A DNA stretch of 64,000 bases from Acidisoma sp035492295 (GTDB taxonomy: Bacteria > Pseudomonadota > Alphaproteobacteria > Acetobacterales > Acetobacteraceae), in assembly GCF_035492295.1 (NCBI RefSeq), contig NZ_DATJJK010000198.1:7567-71566 (forward strand), given 5' to 3'. The position numbers were made by a program, and so were the translations under genes. Positions 35,251 to 44,282 of the stretch are shown here, piece by piece; the first letter of the stretch is position 1; every line of letters begins with the position of its first letter. The notes below the pieces were generated by a model. That model saw nothing but the letters and a program-made list of their open reading frames with translations. It was not told the origin of the DNA and ran no database searches.

Positions 35251-36693
35251 TCAGTCTACCAGAGCGGCATCGAACCCCCCTGGCACCAGGCCTCGCGGCC
35301 GCGCATCCGGCGAAAGCTCAGCCGCTACAAAGCGCCCCTGCCCTTCCGGGACCGTCACCCGACCATCCTCCATCACCACCCGGCCCCGGGCGAGGGTCAT
35401 GAGCGGCCAGCCTGTGACCTCCAGTCCTTCATAGGGGGTGTAGTCGATCGCATGCTGCATCAGGGCATTCGTCAGCGTCACGGCGCGGCCGGCATCCCAG
35501 ATCACAAGATCGGCATCGAAGCCCGGCGCAATGCTGCCCTTGCGCCCATAGAGGCCGAAGCGCTTCGCCGGCGTGGTCGCGGTCAGCGCCACGAACGCGT
35601 TCGCCGTGATGCGCCCCTTCGCCACGCCCTCGCTGAAGGTGATGGCCATGCGGGCGGCCAGCCCTGGCACGCCGTTCGGGATACGGGTGAAATCAGCCGT
35701 CTCGCCGTTGATCGCCTTGCCATTCGGACCCTCATAGCTATAGCCGCAATGATCCGATGAAATAATGTCGAGCGTACCGGCGCGGATCGCGGCCCAAAGC
35801 CCCTCCGCATCCCCGGCCTCGCGCGGGCTTGGGCTGCACATGAATTTGGCCCCCTCACGCCCGGCACGCGCCATCTCGACCGCCGTCAGCACCAGGTATT
35901 GCGGACAGGTCTCGCCGGTCACCTTCACGCCGCGTGCCTGGGCGCGGGCGATCTCCTCCGCCACCTCGGCACAAGAGACGTGGAAGATGTGGATCGGCTG
36001 ATCGACCAGTTCGGCCAGCGCGATGGCGCGATGCGTCGCTTCCCGTTCCACGACCTTCGGCCGTGACAGGGCGTGGGAGGCCGGCTCCGGGCGGCCGGCG
36101 CGCAGCAGCGCCGCCGAGCGCCAGCGGATGGCCTCGTAGTTCTCGCAATGGACGCAGACGGTTGCCCCCAGGCGCTTCGCAACGGCCAGGACCTTCAGAT
36201 ACTCCGCATCGGTCACATGGAAGGGATCGTAGGTCAGAAACATCTTCAGGCTGCGCACACCGCCGGCAATGATGCCCGGCAGCTCGCCGCGCAGAACCGC
36301 CTCGGTCGGGTCGGTGATGATCTGATGCAGTGCATAGTCGATCGGAGAACGGGCGGCACGGGCAGCGTATTCCGCCGCATGCGCGCCGATCGGCTGGCCT
36401 TTGAACTGGGGTGCGAACGGAATAAGCGTCGTCGTGCCACCCGCGAAGGCCGAGCGCGCGGCGCTTGCGAAACTCTCCTCATGCACCGAGCCGTCGCCTT
36501 CCAGCTGCTCGACATGGCAGTGGCTGTCGATGCCACCGGGCAGCACCAGGCGGCCGGTGGCGTCGAGCACCCGGTCGCCGTCGAGATCGACGCCGATTGC
36601 GGCGATCGTCTCACCGCGGATCCCGACATCGGCGCAGAAGGTGTCCCCGGCGGTCACCACGGTGCCGCCGCGAATGACGATGTCATAGCTCAT
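35251..36693 (-). CDS. hydA: Dihydropyrimidinase / D-hydantoinase
   Basis: A 480-residue cyclic amidohydrolase. Metal ligands are in GIDSHCHVEQ (an HxH), the carbamylated lysine in SLKMFLTYD, VCVHCENYE, IFHVSCAEV and the catalytic Asp in ISSDHCGYSYEG. It opens dihydropyrimidines or 5-substituted hydantoins to N-carbamoyl amino acids. ATG 36693 has AGGAG upstream and overlaps the gntR stop by 4 bp; longer upstream frames are shadows. It is the last gene of a six-gene overlapping operon. No carbamoylase gene is in the window. Confidence 0.93.
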   Translation of the reverse strand: MSYDIVIRGGTVVTAGDTFCADVGIRGETIAAIGVDLDGDRVLDATGRLVLPGGIDSHCHVEQLEGDGSVHEESFASAARSAFAGGTTTLIPFAPQFKGQPIGAHAAEYAARAARSPIDYALHQIITDPTEAVLRGELPGIIAGGVRSLKMFLTYDPFHVTDAEYLKVLAVAKRLGATVCVHCENYEAIRWRSAALLRAGRPEPASHALSRPKVVEREATHRAIALAELVDQPIHIFHVSCAEVAEEIARAQARGVKVTGETCPQYLVLTAVEMARAGREGAKFMCSPSPREAGDAEGLWAAIRAGTLDIISSDHCGYSYEGPNGKAINGETADFTRIPNGVPGLAARMAITFSEGVAKGRITANAFVALTATTPAKRFGLYGRKGSIAPGFDADLVIWDAGRAVTLTNALMQHAIDYTPYEGLEVTGWPLMTLARGRVVMEDGRVTVPEGQGRFVAAELSPDARPRGLVPGGFDAALVD

Positions 36694-37379
36694 GAACGGG
36701 ATCTCCTTTTGGGGGCGGCGGCATCGCGGCCGCTCATGACATCCAGCATCTCGGCCGCCACATTGCGCAGATGCGTCACCATCGCCGCGCGGGCGCGGCG
36801 CACGCTGCCTTCGAGGACGGCATCCAGAATGGCAAGATGTTCGGCGGCATCCCGTGCGACACGGCCCGAGGGGCTGGTCAATTCGAAAAGCCGTGTTGCC
36901 CGTCGCAGCTCGCGGATGATGCGGACCATGACACCGTTGTTGAGCGCCTCGGGGAAAAGCAGATGCAGCCGGTCGTCCATCTCCCAATGGGCTTCGTTCT
37001 GGACCTCCTCCCGGCCGAGTGCGACCACCTCATCGCGCATCGCCTGGAGCAATGGCTGCGGCACACGGCCAATGGCAAGCTCCACCGCCTCGCCCTCGAT
37101 CAGCTCGCGCACCTTCAAAGCCTGGAAGAATTCCACCGCCTGAACGCGGCGCACGGCATAGGAGCGCGACCCCTGCTTGATCAGCAGACCTTCGGCCGCC
37201 AGACGCAGGATCGCCTCACGGATCGGGGTGCGGGAAATCTCCAGCTGCTCCGCCAACCGCCCCTCCACGACAAGGCTGCCACCCGGCAGCTTGCGCGTAA
37301 GGACGAGACGGCTCAGCGCGTCATAAGCGCGTTCGGCCAGACTGCCCTCGCCCTCAAGGCTTTCCGTTTGTCCGCTCAA
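36690..37379 (-). CDS. GntR/FadR-family transcriptional regulator
   Basis: A 229-residue regulator. The N-terminal winged helix is about residues 10-75 (LAERAYDALSRLVLTRKLPGG, LAEQLEISRTPIREAILRLAAEGLL), followed by a C-terminal FCD ligand-binding domain (ALKVRELIEGEAVELAI, EHLAILDAVLEG). It overlaps its neighbours by 4 bp on both sides. It is the obvious candidate to bind the GTATAC repeats between this operon and the amino acid importer. Confidence 0.92.
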   Translation of the reverse strand: MSGQTESLEGEGSLAERAYDALSRLVLTRKLPGGSLVVEGRLAEQLEISRTPIREAILRLAAEGLLIKQGSRSYAVRRVQAVEFFQALKVRELIEGEAVELAIGRVPQPLLQAMRDEVVALGREEVQNEAHWEMDDRLHLLFPEALNNGVMVRIIRELRRATRLFELTSPSGRVARDAAEHLAILDAVLEGSVRRARAAMVTHLRNVAAEMLDVMSGRDAAAPKRRSRS

Positions 37380-38320
37380 GCTTTGCCCTCCGCAATAAGC
37401 CCGGCCTCGATCAACGCCGTTCGCAGCGCCGCGATTTCCGCCTCCGGAAGCGCCGTGATGGGCGGGCGCGGCAGGGGATTATCCCAGAGGCCGAGCAACG
37501 CCATGCACGCCTTGAGCCGCGCGGTCGCCAGCCCCGTCGGCGCGCGGCCGTAGATGGCATTGGCCAGCGGCTGGATGCGGGCATGCAGCGCACGGGCGCC
37601 GGCGAGATCCCCCGCCCGCACGGCGGTGTCGAGTGCCACGATCTCACGCGGCATCAGGACGGCGAGGCTGACGAGGCTGCCGTCGCTCCCCACCACGAAG
37701 CAGGAGAGCATGTGCTCGTCGCCCGAGGCCATCATCGCCACATGCGGCGCCGCCTTCTGCACCAGGCGGCGGTTCTGGTCGTAACGGTTGCTCTCCCAGC
37801 TGCCTTCCTTGATGCCGACAACTCCGGGCAGTTGCACGAGCGCCTCCAGCACCTCCGGTCCATAGGCCATAGCGGAGGAAGCCCCCGCCTGATAGAGCAT
37901 CAGCGGCCGGCCGCAGGCCTCGCCGATGCGGCGGTGATGGGTCACCGCCATCTGCGTGTCCTGGGACAGCGACCAGGAAAAGGGCGGAAAGACCAGCACA
38001 ACGTCCGCCCCGGCTTCGGCCGCATCCTGTGCATCCCGCGCCGCCTCCTCCGTCGCTTCCGCGACCACACCCGAGACGATAATGTGCCGGTGCCCGATCA
38101 TCTCGGCCGCAATCTCCGTCACACGGCGCCGTTCCTCTCGGCTGAGCAGGAAATTCTCTCCCGCATGGCCGTTGCACAGCACGCCCACGATGCCTGGAAT
38201 GCCGACGAAGCTCCGGAAATGCGTGGCCAGCAGCGGCTCGTCGATCGTGCCATCCGCCCGAAAGGGCGTCAGCGTCGCGACATAGATGCCGTGGAAGGGA
38301 TGCTCGTGGGAAGGGATCAC
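37376..38320 (-). CDS. DapA-family aldolase/deaminase
   Basis: A 314-residue TIM-barrel Schiff-base enzyme of the dihydrodipicolinate synthase family (PF00701). It has TLTPFRADGTID, the altered GVLCNGHAGENFLLS in place of the usual GTTGE, the catalytic Tyr in LYQAG and the Schiff-base Lys in VVGIKEGS. In hydroxyproline pathways a relative (HypD) deaminates pyrroline-4-hydroxy-2-carboxylate; other relatives are 2-keto acid aldolases. The neighbouring amino acid dehydrogenase supports acting on its product. Confidence 0.88.
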   Translation of the reverse strand: MIPSHEHPFHGIYVATLTPFRADGTIDEPLLATHFRSFVGIPGIVGVLCNGHAGENFLLSREERRRVTEIAAEMIGHRHIIVSGVVAEATEEAARDAQDAAEAGADVVLVFPPFSWSLSQDTQMAVTHHRRIGEACGRPLMLYQAGASSAMAYGPEVLEALVQLPGVVGIKEGSWESNRYDQNRRLVQKAAPHVAMMASGDEHMLSCFVVGSDGSLVSLAVLMPREIVALDTAVRAGDLAGARALHARIQPLANAIYGRAPTGLATARLKACMALLGLWDNPLPRPPITALPEAEIAALRTALIEAGLIAEGKA

Positions 38321-39450
38321 GCTGTTTCCTCAAGCTTAGCTGGGGCGGGCTTCATCAACCGCGCCGGGTCGAACAGAGGCAATTCGGGCTCGCGTCCCAG
38401 GATGCGCTCCGCAAGCAAGTGGCCCATATAGGGCGCGCTGGTATAGCCGGAATGGACGCAGCCTATGACGTAGGCCTCTGCCAGACCGGGCAATGGACCG
38501 ATCATCGGCATGGCATCCGCAGTTTCGGATTCGAGGCCGAGCCAGATGCGCACCACCCGCGTCTCGCCGAGCGCGGGAATCGCATGGCGGGCGAGTTGGA
38601 TATTGCCGATGAGATTGTCGGGGATCGGCTCCACGCCGCCACGCACCGGGTCTCCCTTTCCCTGCCAGCCGCCGCCAATCAACACCGTGCCGTTCTCGAA
38701 CTGCTTGAGCGAGAGAAGGCCATTGGCGATACCAACAACAGAGCGCATCACGGGCCGCATCCGTTCCGTCACCACCAGCTGGTTGACGAGGCACTTGATC
38801 CGCACATGGAATCCAAGCCAGGCGAGCATGGTTTCCAGCCAGACCCCGCCCGCGAGCACCAGCCTGCGCGCGCGGAGCGCGGGCGCGCCGGCAGGGCGGA
38901 TGACGTAGCCTGCGTCGGAGACCTCGATCCCTTCGACGCCATGGCCTTCGAGAAGCGAGACGCCGGCCTCGGTCAGCGCCGCCCGATAGGCGCGGCCGGT
39001 GAGATAGGCCGTCACATGCCCGTCCAAGGCGCAGAAGGCGGCGGCGCGGACTGCGGGATTGATGCCGGGTTCGATCGCGCGGACCTCTTCCGGGGTCACG
39101 ATGCGGATGGGCGCTCCCATGGCGGAACGCGCGTCGGCGCGCTTGAACAGCATCTCCTCCTCGGCCTCCGTGAAGGCAAGGGAGAAGCCCGGGGCCGAAC
39201 GGGCACCAACGTCACGGCCGAGCCAGCGCTGCGCATCCAGCCACAGTTCCCGCCCCTTCATGGCATAGGGGATGAGGGCGGCGCGCGTCATGTGCAGTGT
39301 CAGCGTGCCGGCATTCACGCCCGAAGCCTCGCGGCAGATCTCGCCGCGGTCGATCAGCGCCGTGCGCATCCCTCCGCGTGCGAGCCAAAGGGCGGCGGTC
39401 GCCCCCATGGCGCCCGCACCGATCACCGCGACATCGACCTCCTGTTCCAT
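38317..39450 (-). CDS. FAD-dependent amino acid dehydrogenase subunit (DadA/glycine oxidase fold)
   Basis: A 377-residue DAO-family protein (PF01266) with the N-terminal dinucleotide fold VAVIGAGAMGATAALWLARGG and the C-terminal FAD loop GCVHSGYTSAPYMG. It would oxidise an amino or imino acid and pass electrons to the two smaller partners encoded upstream. ATG 39450 follows GAGGGG; ATG 39465, which overlaps the preceding stop by 4 bp, is an alternative five residues longer. It is the catalytic subunit by analogy with hydroxyproline and opine dehydrogenases. Confidence 0.9.
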   Translation of the reverse strand: MEQEVDVAVIGAGAMGATAALWLARGGMRTALIDRGEICREASGVNAGTLTLHMTRAALIPYAMKGRELWLDAQRWLGRDVGARSAPGFSLAFTEAEEEMLFKRADARSAMGAPIRIVTPEEVRAIEPGINPAVRAAAFCALDGHVTAYLTGRAYRAALTEAGVSLLEGHGVEGIEVSDAGYVIRPAGAPALRARRLVLAGGVWLETMLAWLGFHVRIKCLVNQLVVTERMRPVMRSVVGIANGLLSLKQFENGTVLIGGGWQGKGDPVRGGVEPIPDNLIGNIQLARHAIPALGETRVVRIWLGLESETADAMPMIGPLPGLAEAYVIGCVHSGYTSAPYMGHLLAERILGREPELPLFDPARLMKPAPAKLEETA

Positions 39451-39461
39451 CCCCGAACCCC

Positions 39462-40886
39462 TCATACCGGCGCCGGGGGCGGCAATTTGAGATCGGCATA
39501 GGCGACAGTACCCGCCAGCTGATCCAACGGCAGCGGGCGGAAGGGCGTGCGTCCGGTGAAGTACCCAGCCTGTTCGCGGCTGCAACCTTCCGCGGCCAGC
39601 GCCGCGCCGATCACGTCGCCGCAGATGCGCCCCTGGCAGGGACCCATGCCGCAGCGTGTCCAGGCTTTCAGCTGGTTCAGCGTGCGTGCTCCTTCGGCGG
39701 CGGCGGCCGTGATGTCGGCCCGCGTCACATCCTCGCAACGGCAGAGCACGGTCTCGGGCGGAATCGCCTCCACCTGCGCCGGGCGGAGCGCCATGAGCCG
39801 CGCCATGGCGGTGCCGAAACGCCGCGCGCGCGCCGCACTGCGCCGCAACGGCGCGGCCGCCGTCTCATAGGCCTGCTGCGAAAGGGCGCCGAGGTCGCGA
39901 GCTGCGACCAGCCCGGCAAGCCTGCCATCGCAGGCGGCGGCCGCCGCACCCGCCAGCCCCGCCCCGTCGCCCGCAACGTAAAGGCCAGGCACGGAACTGC
40001 GGTATTCGGCGTCGAGCGTGGGCACCCAGCCGCCGCGCAGCGCTTCGAAATGATGCGTGGCCCGGAGCAGGCGGGTGATGTCGGTGGAGGCGGTGAGCCC
40101 ATTCCCCACGGCGACGGCATCGACCTGAAAGATGCGGTCGATGTCGTCGAGCGCCGCACCATTGGCGGCGACCGGCCCGACCGTTACTTGCACCTGGCCT
40201 TCCGCTACCTCCTCCACCAGGCGGATCGCATGACGGTAGAGGATCGGCACGCCCGCGTTCCGAAGCTTTGCCTGCCAGAGGAAGCCGCGCAGCGCCAGAT
40301 CCGGCCGGGAGGCGAGCGCCGGCCAGTCGGCCAGCCATTCGCTGCGGGAGGCGAGATCGATGATCGCCGCGACCCTGCCGCCGGCCTTGAGGATTCCGAT
40401 GGCGACCGCCAGCAGCAGCGGCCCCTGCCCTGCAAGCAGTGTCAGCTGCCCCGGCAGAATACCCTGGGACTTCAACATGATGGTGGCAGCTGCGAGACCC
40501 ACCACTTCTGGCCGCGTCCAGCCTGGGAAGGGCACCACCCGTTCCTGCGCGCCGGAGGCGGCAATGACCGCGGGGGCCTTGCGAGAGACTGGCCCCTCGG
40601 GGCTCAGCGCATCGACCCGGAAACCCGGCGAGACGGACCAGACGGTATGGTCGAACAGCGTGATCGCCCGACTTTCCCGCAGCCTGTCACGTAGGCCAAC
40701 GCCGGTGGGATCGGCCTTCCGTACGAGCTCGCCGGAGAAGGCGCGCGGCGTGGCGCGATAGACCTGTCCACCCGCCTCGGGCGCCTCGTCCATCAGCGTC
40801 ACCGCAAGCCCATGCCGCGCCGCTTCGATTGCCGCTTCCACGCCGGCCGGACCGCCGCCGACGACAATGAGATCGGCCTCGCTCAC
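39462..40886 (-). CDS. FAD/NAD(P)-binding dehydrogenase subunit with C-terminal BFD-like [2Fe-2S] domain
   Basis: A 474-residue protein with two dinucleotide folds (VVGGGPAGVEAAIEAARHG at the N-terminus and a central TLLAGQGPLLLAVAIGILKAGG) and ADLAGTDGAGLAGA-like FAD loop near 325. The C-terminal cysteine cluster is CRCEDVTRAD...RCGMGPCQGRICG, a bacterioferritin-ferredoxin-like domain. This matches the beta-type subunit of heteromeric opine or D-hydroxyproline dehydrogenases (OoxA, HcnB, LhpE types). GTG 40886 is fixed by a GTGA overlap with the ferredoxin-like gene. Confidence 0.9.
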   Translation of the reverse strand: MSEADLIVVGGGPAGVEAAIEAARHGLAVTLMDEAPEAGGQVYRATPRAFSGELVRKADPTGVGLRDRLRESRAITLFDHTVWSVSPGFRVDALSPEGPVSRKAPAVIAASGAQERVVPFPGWTRPEVVGLAAATIMLKSQGILPGQLTLLAGQGPLLLAVAIGILKAGGRVAAIIDLASRSEWLADWPALASRPDLALRGFLWQAKLRNAGVPILYRHAIRLVEEVAEGQVQVTVGPVAANGAALDDIDRIFQVDAVAVGNGLTASTDITRLLRATHHFEALRGGWVPTLDAEYRSSVPGLYVAGDGAGLAGAAAAACDGRLAGLVAARDLGALSQQAYETAAAPLRRSAARARRFGTAMARLMALRPAQVEAIPPETVLCRCEDVTRADITAAAAEGARTLNQLKAWTRCGMGPCQGRICGDVIGAALAAEGCSREQAGYFTGRTPFRPLPLDQLAGTVAYADLKLPPPAPV

Positions 40887-41194
40887 GGGACGGTCCCCGA
40901 CGCAACCACCATGCCCTCGGCTACCTCCAACCGGCAGGCCGGGCGGCGCACGCCATCCGCGACCACGGTACATTCCTGGCAGAGACCCATCCAGCAGAAG
41001 CTGCCGCGCGGCGCATCAATCCGCGGGCTACGGCGCAACACCAGGATGCCGGCGGCCCGCAAAGCGGTCGCCACGGATTCGCCCCGATAGGCATCGATCG
41101 GCCTGCCATCGAAGAAGAAGCGAACAGCCTCGCCTCTCTTCACGCCGGCCGCACGAAGCGTTTTCGGCTTTCGCGATGATTGACTTTCTTCCAT
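40883..41194 (-). CDS. Small [2Fe-2S] subunit of the amino acid dehydrogenase
   Basis: A 103-residue ferredoxin-fold protein (Fer2_4). It begins with the beta-grasp (AVRFFFDGRPIDAYRGESVATALRAAG) and has cysteines spaced CWMGLCQEC followed by RRPACR. It is the gamma-type subunit of heterotrimeric FAD dehydrogenases. It is the first gene of the minus-strand operon; ATG 41194 lies 94 bp from the divergent importer start. Confidence 0.9.
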   Translation of the reverse strand: MEESQSSRKPKTLRAAGVKRGEAVRFFFDGRPIDAYRGESVATALRAAGILVLRRSPRIDAPRGSFCWMGLCQECTVVADGVRRPACRLEVAEGMVVASGTVP

Positions 41195-41219
41195 TCCGAT
41201 GGTTCTTTTGTCGACGAAC

Positions 41220-41249
41220 GGTATACGATTGGTATACGATTGGTATACC
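41220..41249. promoter_or_regulatory. Three 11-bp GGTATACGATT repeats, probable GntR operator
   Basis: GGTATACGATT occurs at 41220-41230 and 41231-41241, and GGTATAC follows at 41242-41248. Each holds the self-complementary hexamer GTATAC. The 11-bp period puts the copies on one face of the helix. The array sits 25 bp from the start of the dehydrogenase operon and 40 bp from the importer start, so it can control both directions. FadR-type GntR proteins bind TnGTATACnA-like sites, and such a gene lies in the operon. Confidence 0.75.
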
Positions 41250-41288
41250 GACGAGCGACGCGATGCAACCTTGAAAGGGGTGACTACC

Positions 41289-42098
41289 ATGGGTGCCTTC
41301 ACCTGGATCGGCCGAATTGCCGGCCTCGCCTGCCTTCTTGCCGCGCCTGCCGCCGCCGAAGCCCATAGCCTCGACGAAATCCTCTCAGCCAAGACGCTGG
41401 TTGTGGGCATCAATCCCAACCTGCCGCCGCTCGGCTCCTTCGATGCTCAGAACAAGATCCAGGGGTTCGATGTCGACCTCGCCGACAAGCTCGGCACCAT
41501 GCTGGGCGTGAAGGTGCAGTTCGTGCAGGTGAACTCGGCCGACCGCGTGCCCTATCTCGTCACCGGAAAGGCCGATGTGATGATGGGCGCCCTCACTCGC
41601 ACCCCGGCCCGCGCCCAGGTCATCGACTTTTCGCTGCCGATCCAGACGGAAGCAATCAGCGCCCTGGTGAAGGACAGCGCAGCCTACAAGACGATGTCCG
41701 ATCTGAACTCCGCCAGCGTCAAGCTGGTCGAGGTGCGCGGCACCACGCCGCTCGACTACGTGAAGCAGAACCTGCCCAAGGCACAGGTTACGCTCTATGA
41801 CAACTACCCCGATGCCGTCCGCGCCTTCGAACAGGGCCGTGGCGACGCGATCGTGGACGTGGTCGATTATCTCGGCACCTATACGAAGCAGTATCCGGCC
41901 AAGACCCGGGTGCTGACGGACAAGAATGCGTCGGTGGACTATGACTGCATCGGCCTCGCCTTCGGCAATGCGGCGCTGAAATCCTGGCTCAACGTGGCGC
42001 TCTACGAGATCGAGACGGACGGCTTCCTGAACGACACCTATAAGAAATGGTTCGGCATGGCGCCGGCCTATCCGATCCCCGTCACGCCATATTTCTAA
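41289..42098 (+). CDS. Polar amino acid ABC transporter binding protein
   Basis: A 269-residue periplasmic protein (PF00497): signal peptide MGAFTWIGRIAGLACLLAAP...AEA, then LVVGINPNLPPLGSFDAQNKIQGFDVDLADKLG and ADVMMGALTRTPARAQVIDFS. ATG 41289 follows AAAGGGG. It begins the plus-strand importer unit facing the dehydrogenase operon, suggesting uptake of the amino acid that the operon oxidises. Confidence 0.93.
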   Translation: MGAFTWIGRIAGLACLLAAPAAAEAHSLDEILSAKTLVVGINPNLPPLGSFDAQNKIQGFDVDLADKLGTMLGVKVQFVQVNSADRVPYLVTGKADVMMGALTRTPARAQVIDFSLPIQTEAISALVKDSAAYKTMSDLNSASVKLVEVRGTTPLDYVKQNLPKAQVTLYDNYPDAVRAFEQGRGDAIVDVVDYLGTYTKQYPAKTRVLTDKNASVDYDCIGLAFGNAALKSWLNVALYEIETDGFLNDTYKKWFGMAPAYPIPVTPYF

Positions 42099-42126
42099 GA
42101 GCGACGAAGGAGGGCGCATCGGGTCC

Positions 42127-42798
42127 ATGCATTACGTTCTGCACTACGGCCAGATTGCGCCTTACCTGCCCTATCTGATGGGCGGGATGCTGATCAGCCT
42201 CGCGCTCAGTATCCTGTCCTTCGCCGGGGGCATGGTCCTCGGCCTTTTCTTCGCCATCCTACGTAACGAAGGAGGGATACTCTCCCGCCTGGTGCGTTGC
42301 TATGTCGCCTTCTTCACCAATACGCCGCAGCTCGTGCAGATCTACGTGATCTATTTCGGCCTGCCCGATTTCGGAATTCTGTTCTCGCCCTTCGCCGCCG
42401 TGCTCATCGGCATGACGCTGAATGCGGCGGGCTATCTCACCGAGATCCTGCGCGCGGGCCTCGCTTCCGTTCACACCCAGGAACTCGATGCCGCGGAGAC
42501 GCTCAACATGAACCGTTGGCAGACGCTGCACCATGTTATCTTGCCGCATCTTTTCCGCGTCACCATGCCGGCCCTGACCAATCAATACATTCTCATGACG
42601 CTGGGCACCTCCATGGCCGCGATTTTCGGCGTGGAGGAACTCACCGGTCGTGCCTTCAACATCAATTCCACCACCTTCCGCTCGATCGAAATCTTCACGA
42701 CGGTCGCGGGTCTTTACGTGATCGTCACCTTCATCGCGACCATTCTACTTGCTCTCTTCGGCCGCTTCGCCTTCCGCGCCCGGGTTCCGGTGCTGTGA
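42127..42798 (+). CDS. Polar amino acid ABC transporter permease 1
   Basis: A 223-residue HisM/GlnP-type permease (PF00528) with about five membrane segments and the EAA-like loop HTQELDAAETLNMNRWQTLHHVILPH. Its TGA stop shares a base with the ATG of permease 2, indicating coupled translation. Confidence 0.92.
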   Translation: MHYVLHYGQIAPYLPYLMGGMLISLALSILSFAGGMVLGLFFAILRNEGGILSRLVRCYVAFFTNTPQLVQIYVIYFGLPDFGILFSPFAAVLIGMTLNAAGYLTEILRAGLASVHTQELDAAETLNMNRWQTLHHVILPHLFRVTMPALTNQYILMTLGTSMAAIFGVEELTGRAFNINSTTFRSIEIFTTVAGLYVIVTFIATILLALFGRFAFRARVPVL

Positions 42799-43505
42799 TG
42801 CTGAGCTTCCTGCTCGCGGAAATTCCGCGCCTTTTCACAAGCTACAATATCATCCTTCTGCTGCACGCGGCGCTCGTCACACTCGCCCTTTCGGCGGTCG
42901 GCTGCGTCGTGGGCCTGCTGCTCGGCTTCGCCCTGAGCCTCGCGCGCACCTCCCGCCGCCCGATCCTGTGGCCCTTAAAGATCCTCGCGCTGCTCTATGT
43001 CGAGATCGTTCGCCGCGTGCCCTTCCTGATCACGCTGATGATGTTCTTCTTCGGCGCGCAGGTTCTGGGCTTCAACTTCTCGCCCCTGCTCACCGCCTTC
43101 ATCGCAACCTCGGTGATCTCCACCGCCTTCGTCGCCGAAATCGTACGTGCCGGATTGTTGGCAGTGAGACCGGCGCAGATCGAGGCGGCGGCGGTCATGA
43201 ATTTTTCGGCCTGGCAGAGCTTCTGGCAGGTCCGCCTGCCCCAGGCCTGGCCGCTCATCCTGCCGCCCGTGTTCAGCTACTTCGTGCTCTTCATCAAGGA
43301 CACGGCGCTGGCTTCCCAGGCCGGCGTGCTGGAACTGACCCAGGCCGGCAAGATCCTCACCACCAAGGGGTTCTCGGCCTCCCTCGTCTATGGCGCCGTG
43401 CTGATCCTCTATTTCGTGATTTCCTATCCCCTGGCCCGCCTCGGGACCCATCTGGAGAGCCGCCTTGGCGCAACTCGACATTCGCGGCCTCGTCGCGCGG
43501 TATAA
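42798..43505 (+). CDS. Polar amino acid ABC transporter permease 2
   Basis: A 235-residue second HisQ/HisM-type permease with RRVPFLITLMMFFFGAQ and the EAA loop RPAQIEAAAVMNFSAWQSFWQVRLPQAW. ATG 42798 overlaps the permease 1 stop by one base; the open frame upstream of it is a shadow. It overlaps the ATPase start by 41 bp. Confidence 0.92.
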   Translation: MLSFLLAEIPRLFTSYNIILLLHAALVTLALSAVGCVVGLLLGFALSLARTSRRPILWPLKILALLYVEIVRRVPFLITLMMFFFGAQVLGFNFSPLLTAFIATSVISTAFVAEIVRAGLLAVRPAQIEAAAVMNFSAWQSFWQVRLPQAWPLILPPVFSYFVLFIKDTALASQAGVLELTQAGKILTTKGFSASLVYGAVLILYFVISYPLARLGTHLESRLGATRHSRPRRAV

Positions 43506-44220
43506 CGACACCACGGTGCTCGACGGGATCGACCTCACCGTCGAACGCGGCGAGATCGTCAGCCTCATCGGGCCTTCAGGCTCGGGCAAGAGCACGCTGC
43601 TGCGCGTCATCACCGGCCTGCTGCGCCCGCGCGCGGGCGCGGTTTCCATCGGCGGCGAGGCGATCGACTACGGCGACCGCCGCTCGCTCCGTCGCGCGCG
43701 GGAGAAACTCGCCATCGTCTTCCAGCAGTACAACCTGTTCGGCAATATGAGCGTGCTGCGCAACGTGATGGTGGCACCCGTAACCATCAAGAAGCGGGCG
43801 CGAGCCGAGGTCGAAACGGAGGCCCGCCTGCTGCTCGGCAAGGTTGGCCTCGGCGACAAGCTGGATGCCTATCCGGACGAGCTTTCCGGCGGCCAGCAGC
43901 AGCGCGTCGCCATCGCCCGCGCCCTCTGCCTGAAACCGGACATCCTGCTGCTGGACGAGGTAACCTCCGCGCTCGATCCCGAGCGTGTGGGCGAGGTGCT
44001 GGACACCATCAAGCTGCTGGCGGCCGAGCATATGACGCTCCTCATCGTCAGCCACGAGATGAGCTTCGTGCGCGAGGTGTCGAACCGGGTGGTGTTCATG
44101 GCCGATGGTCGCGTTCAGGAAGCGGGACCGCCGGCGCAGATTTTCGATGCGCCGCAGATGCCGCGCACCCAGGCCTTCGTCAGCCGCATCATGCGCCACG
44201 GCGCCGCGTCCGACGCCTGA
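43465..44220 (+). CDS. Polar amino acid ABC transporter ATPase
   Basis: A 251-residue GlnQ/HisP-type ATPase: Walker A GPSGSGKST, the amino-acid-class QQYNLFGNMSVLRNV, signature LSGGQQQRVAIARAL, Walker B ILLLDEVTSALD and IVSHEMSFVREV. The start is a TTG at 43465 preceded by GGAG and lies inside the permease 2 gene. The Q-loop and EVTSALD favour polar amino acids. Confidence 0.93.
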   Translation: MAQLDIRGLVARYNDTTVLDGIDLTVERGEIVSLIGPSGSGKSTLLRVITGLLRPRAGAVSIGGEAIDYGDRRSLRRAREKLAIVFQQYNLFGNMSVLRNVMVAPVTIKKRARAEVETEARLLLGKVGLGDKLDAYPDELSGGQQQRVAIARALCLKPDILLLDEVTSALDPERVGEVLDTIKLLAAEHMTLLIVSHEMSFVREVSNRVVFMADGRVQEAGPPAQIFDAPQMPRTQAFVSRIMRHGAASDA

Positions 44221-44282
44221 ACTCTGGCTCCCGCCGCCGCTCCCAGGCATGATGGGGCGCATGACGCTTCGGGACACTTGCC

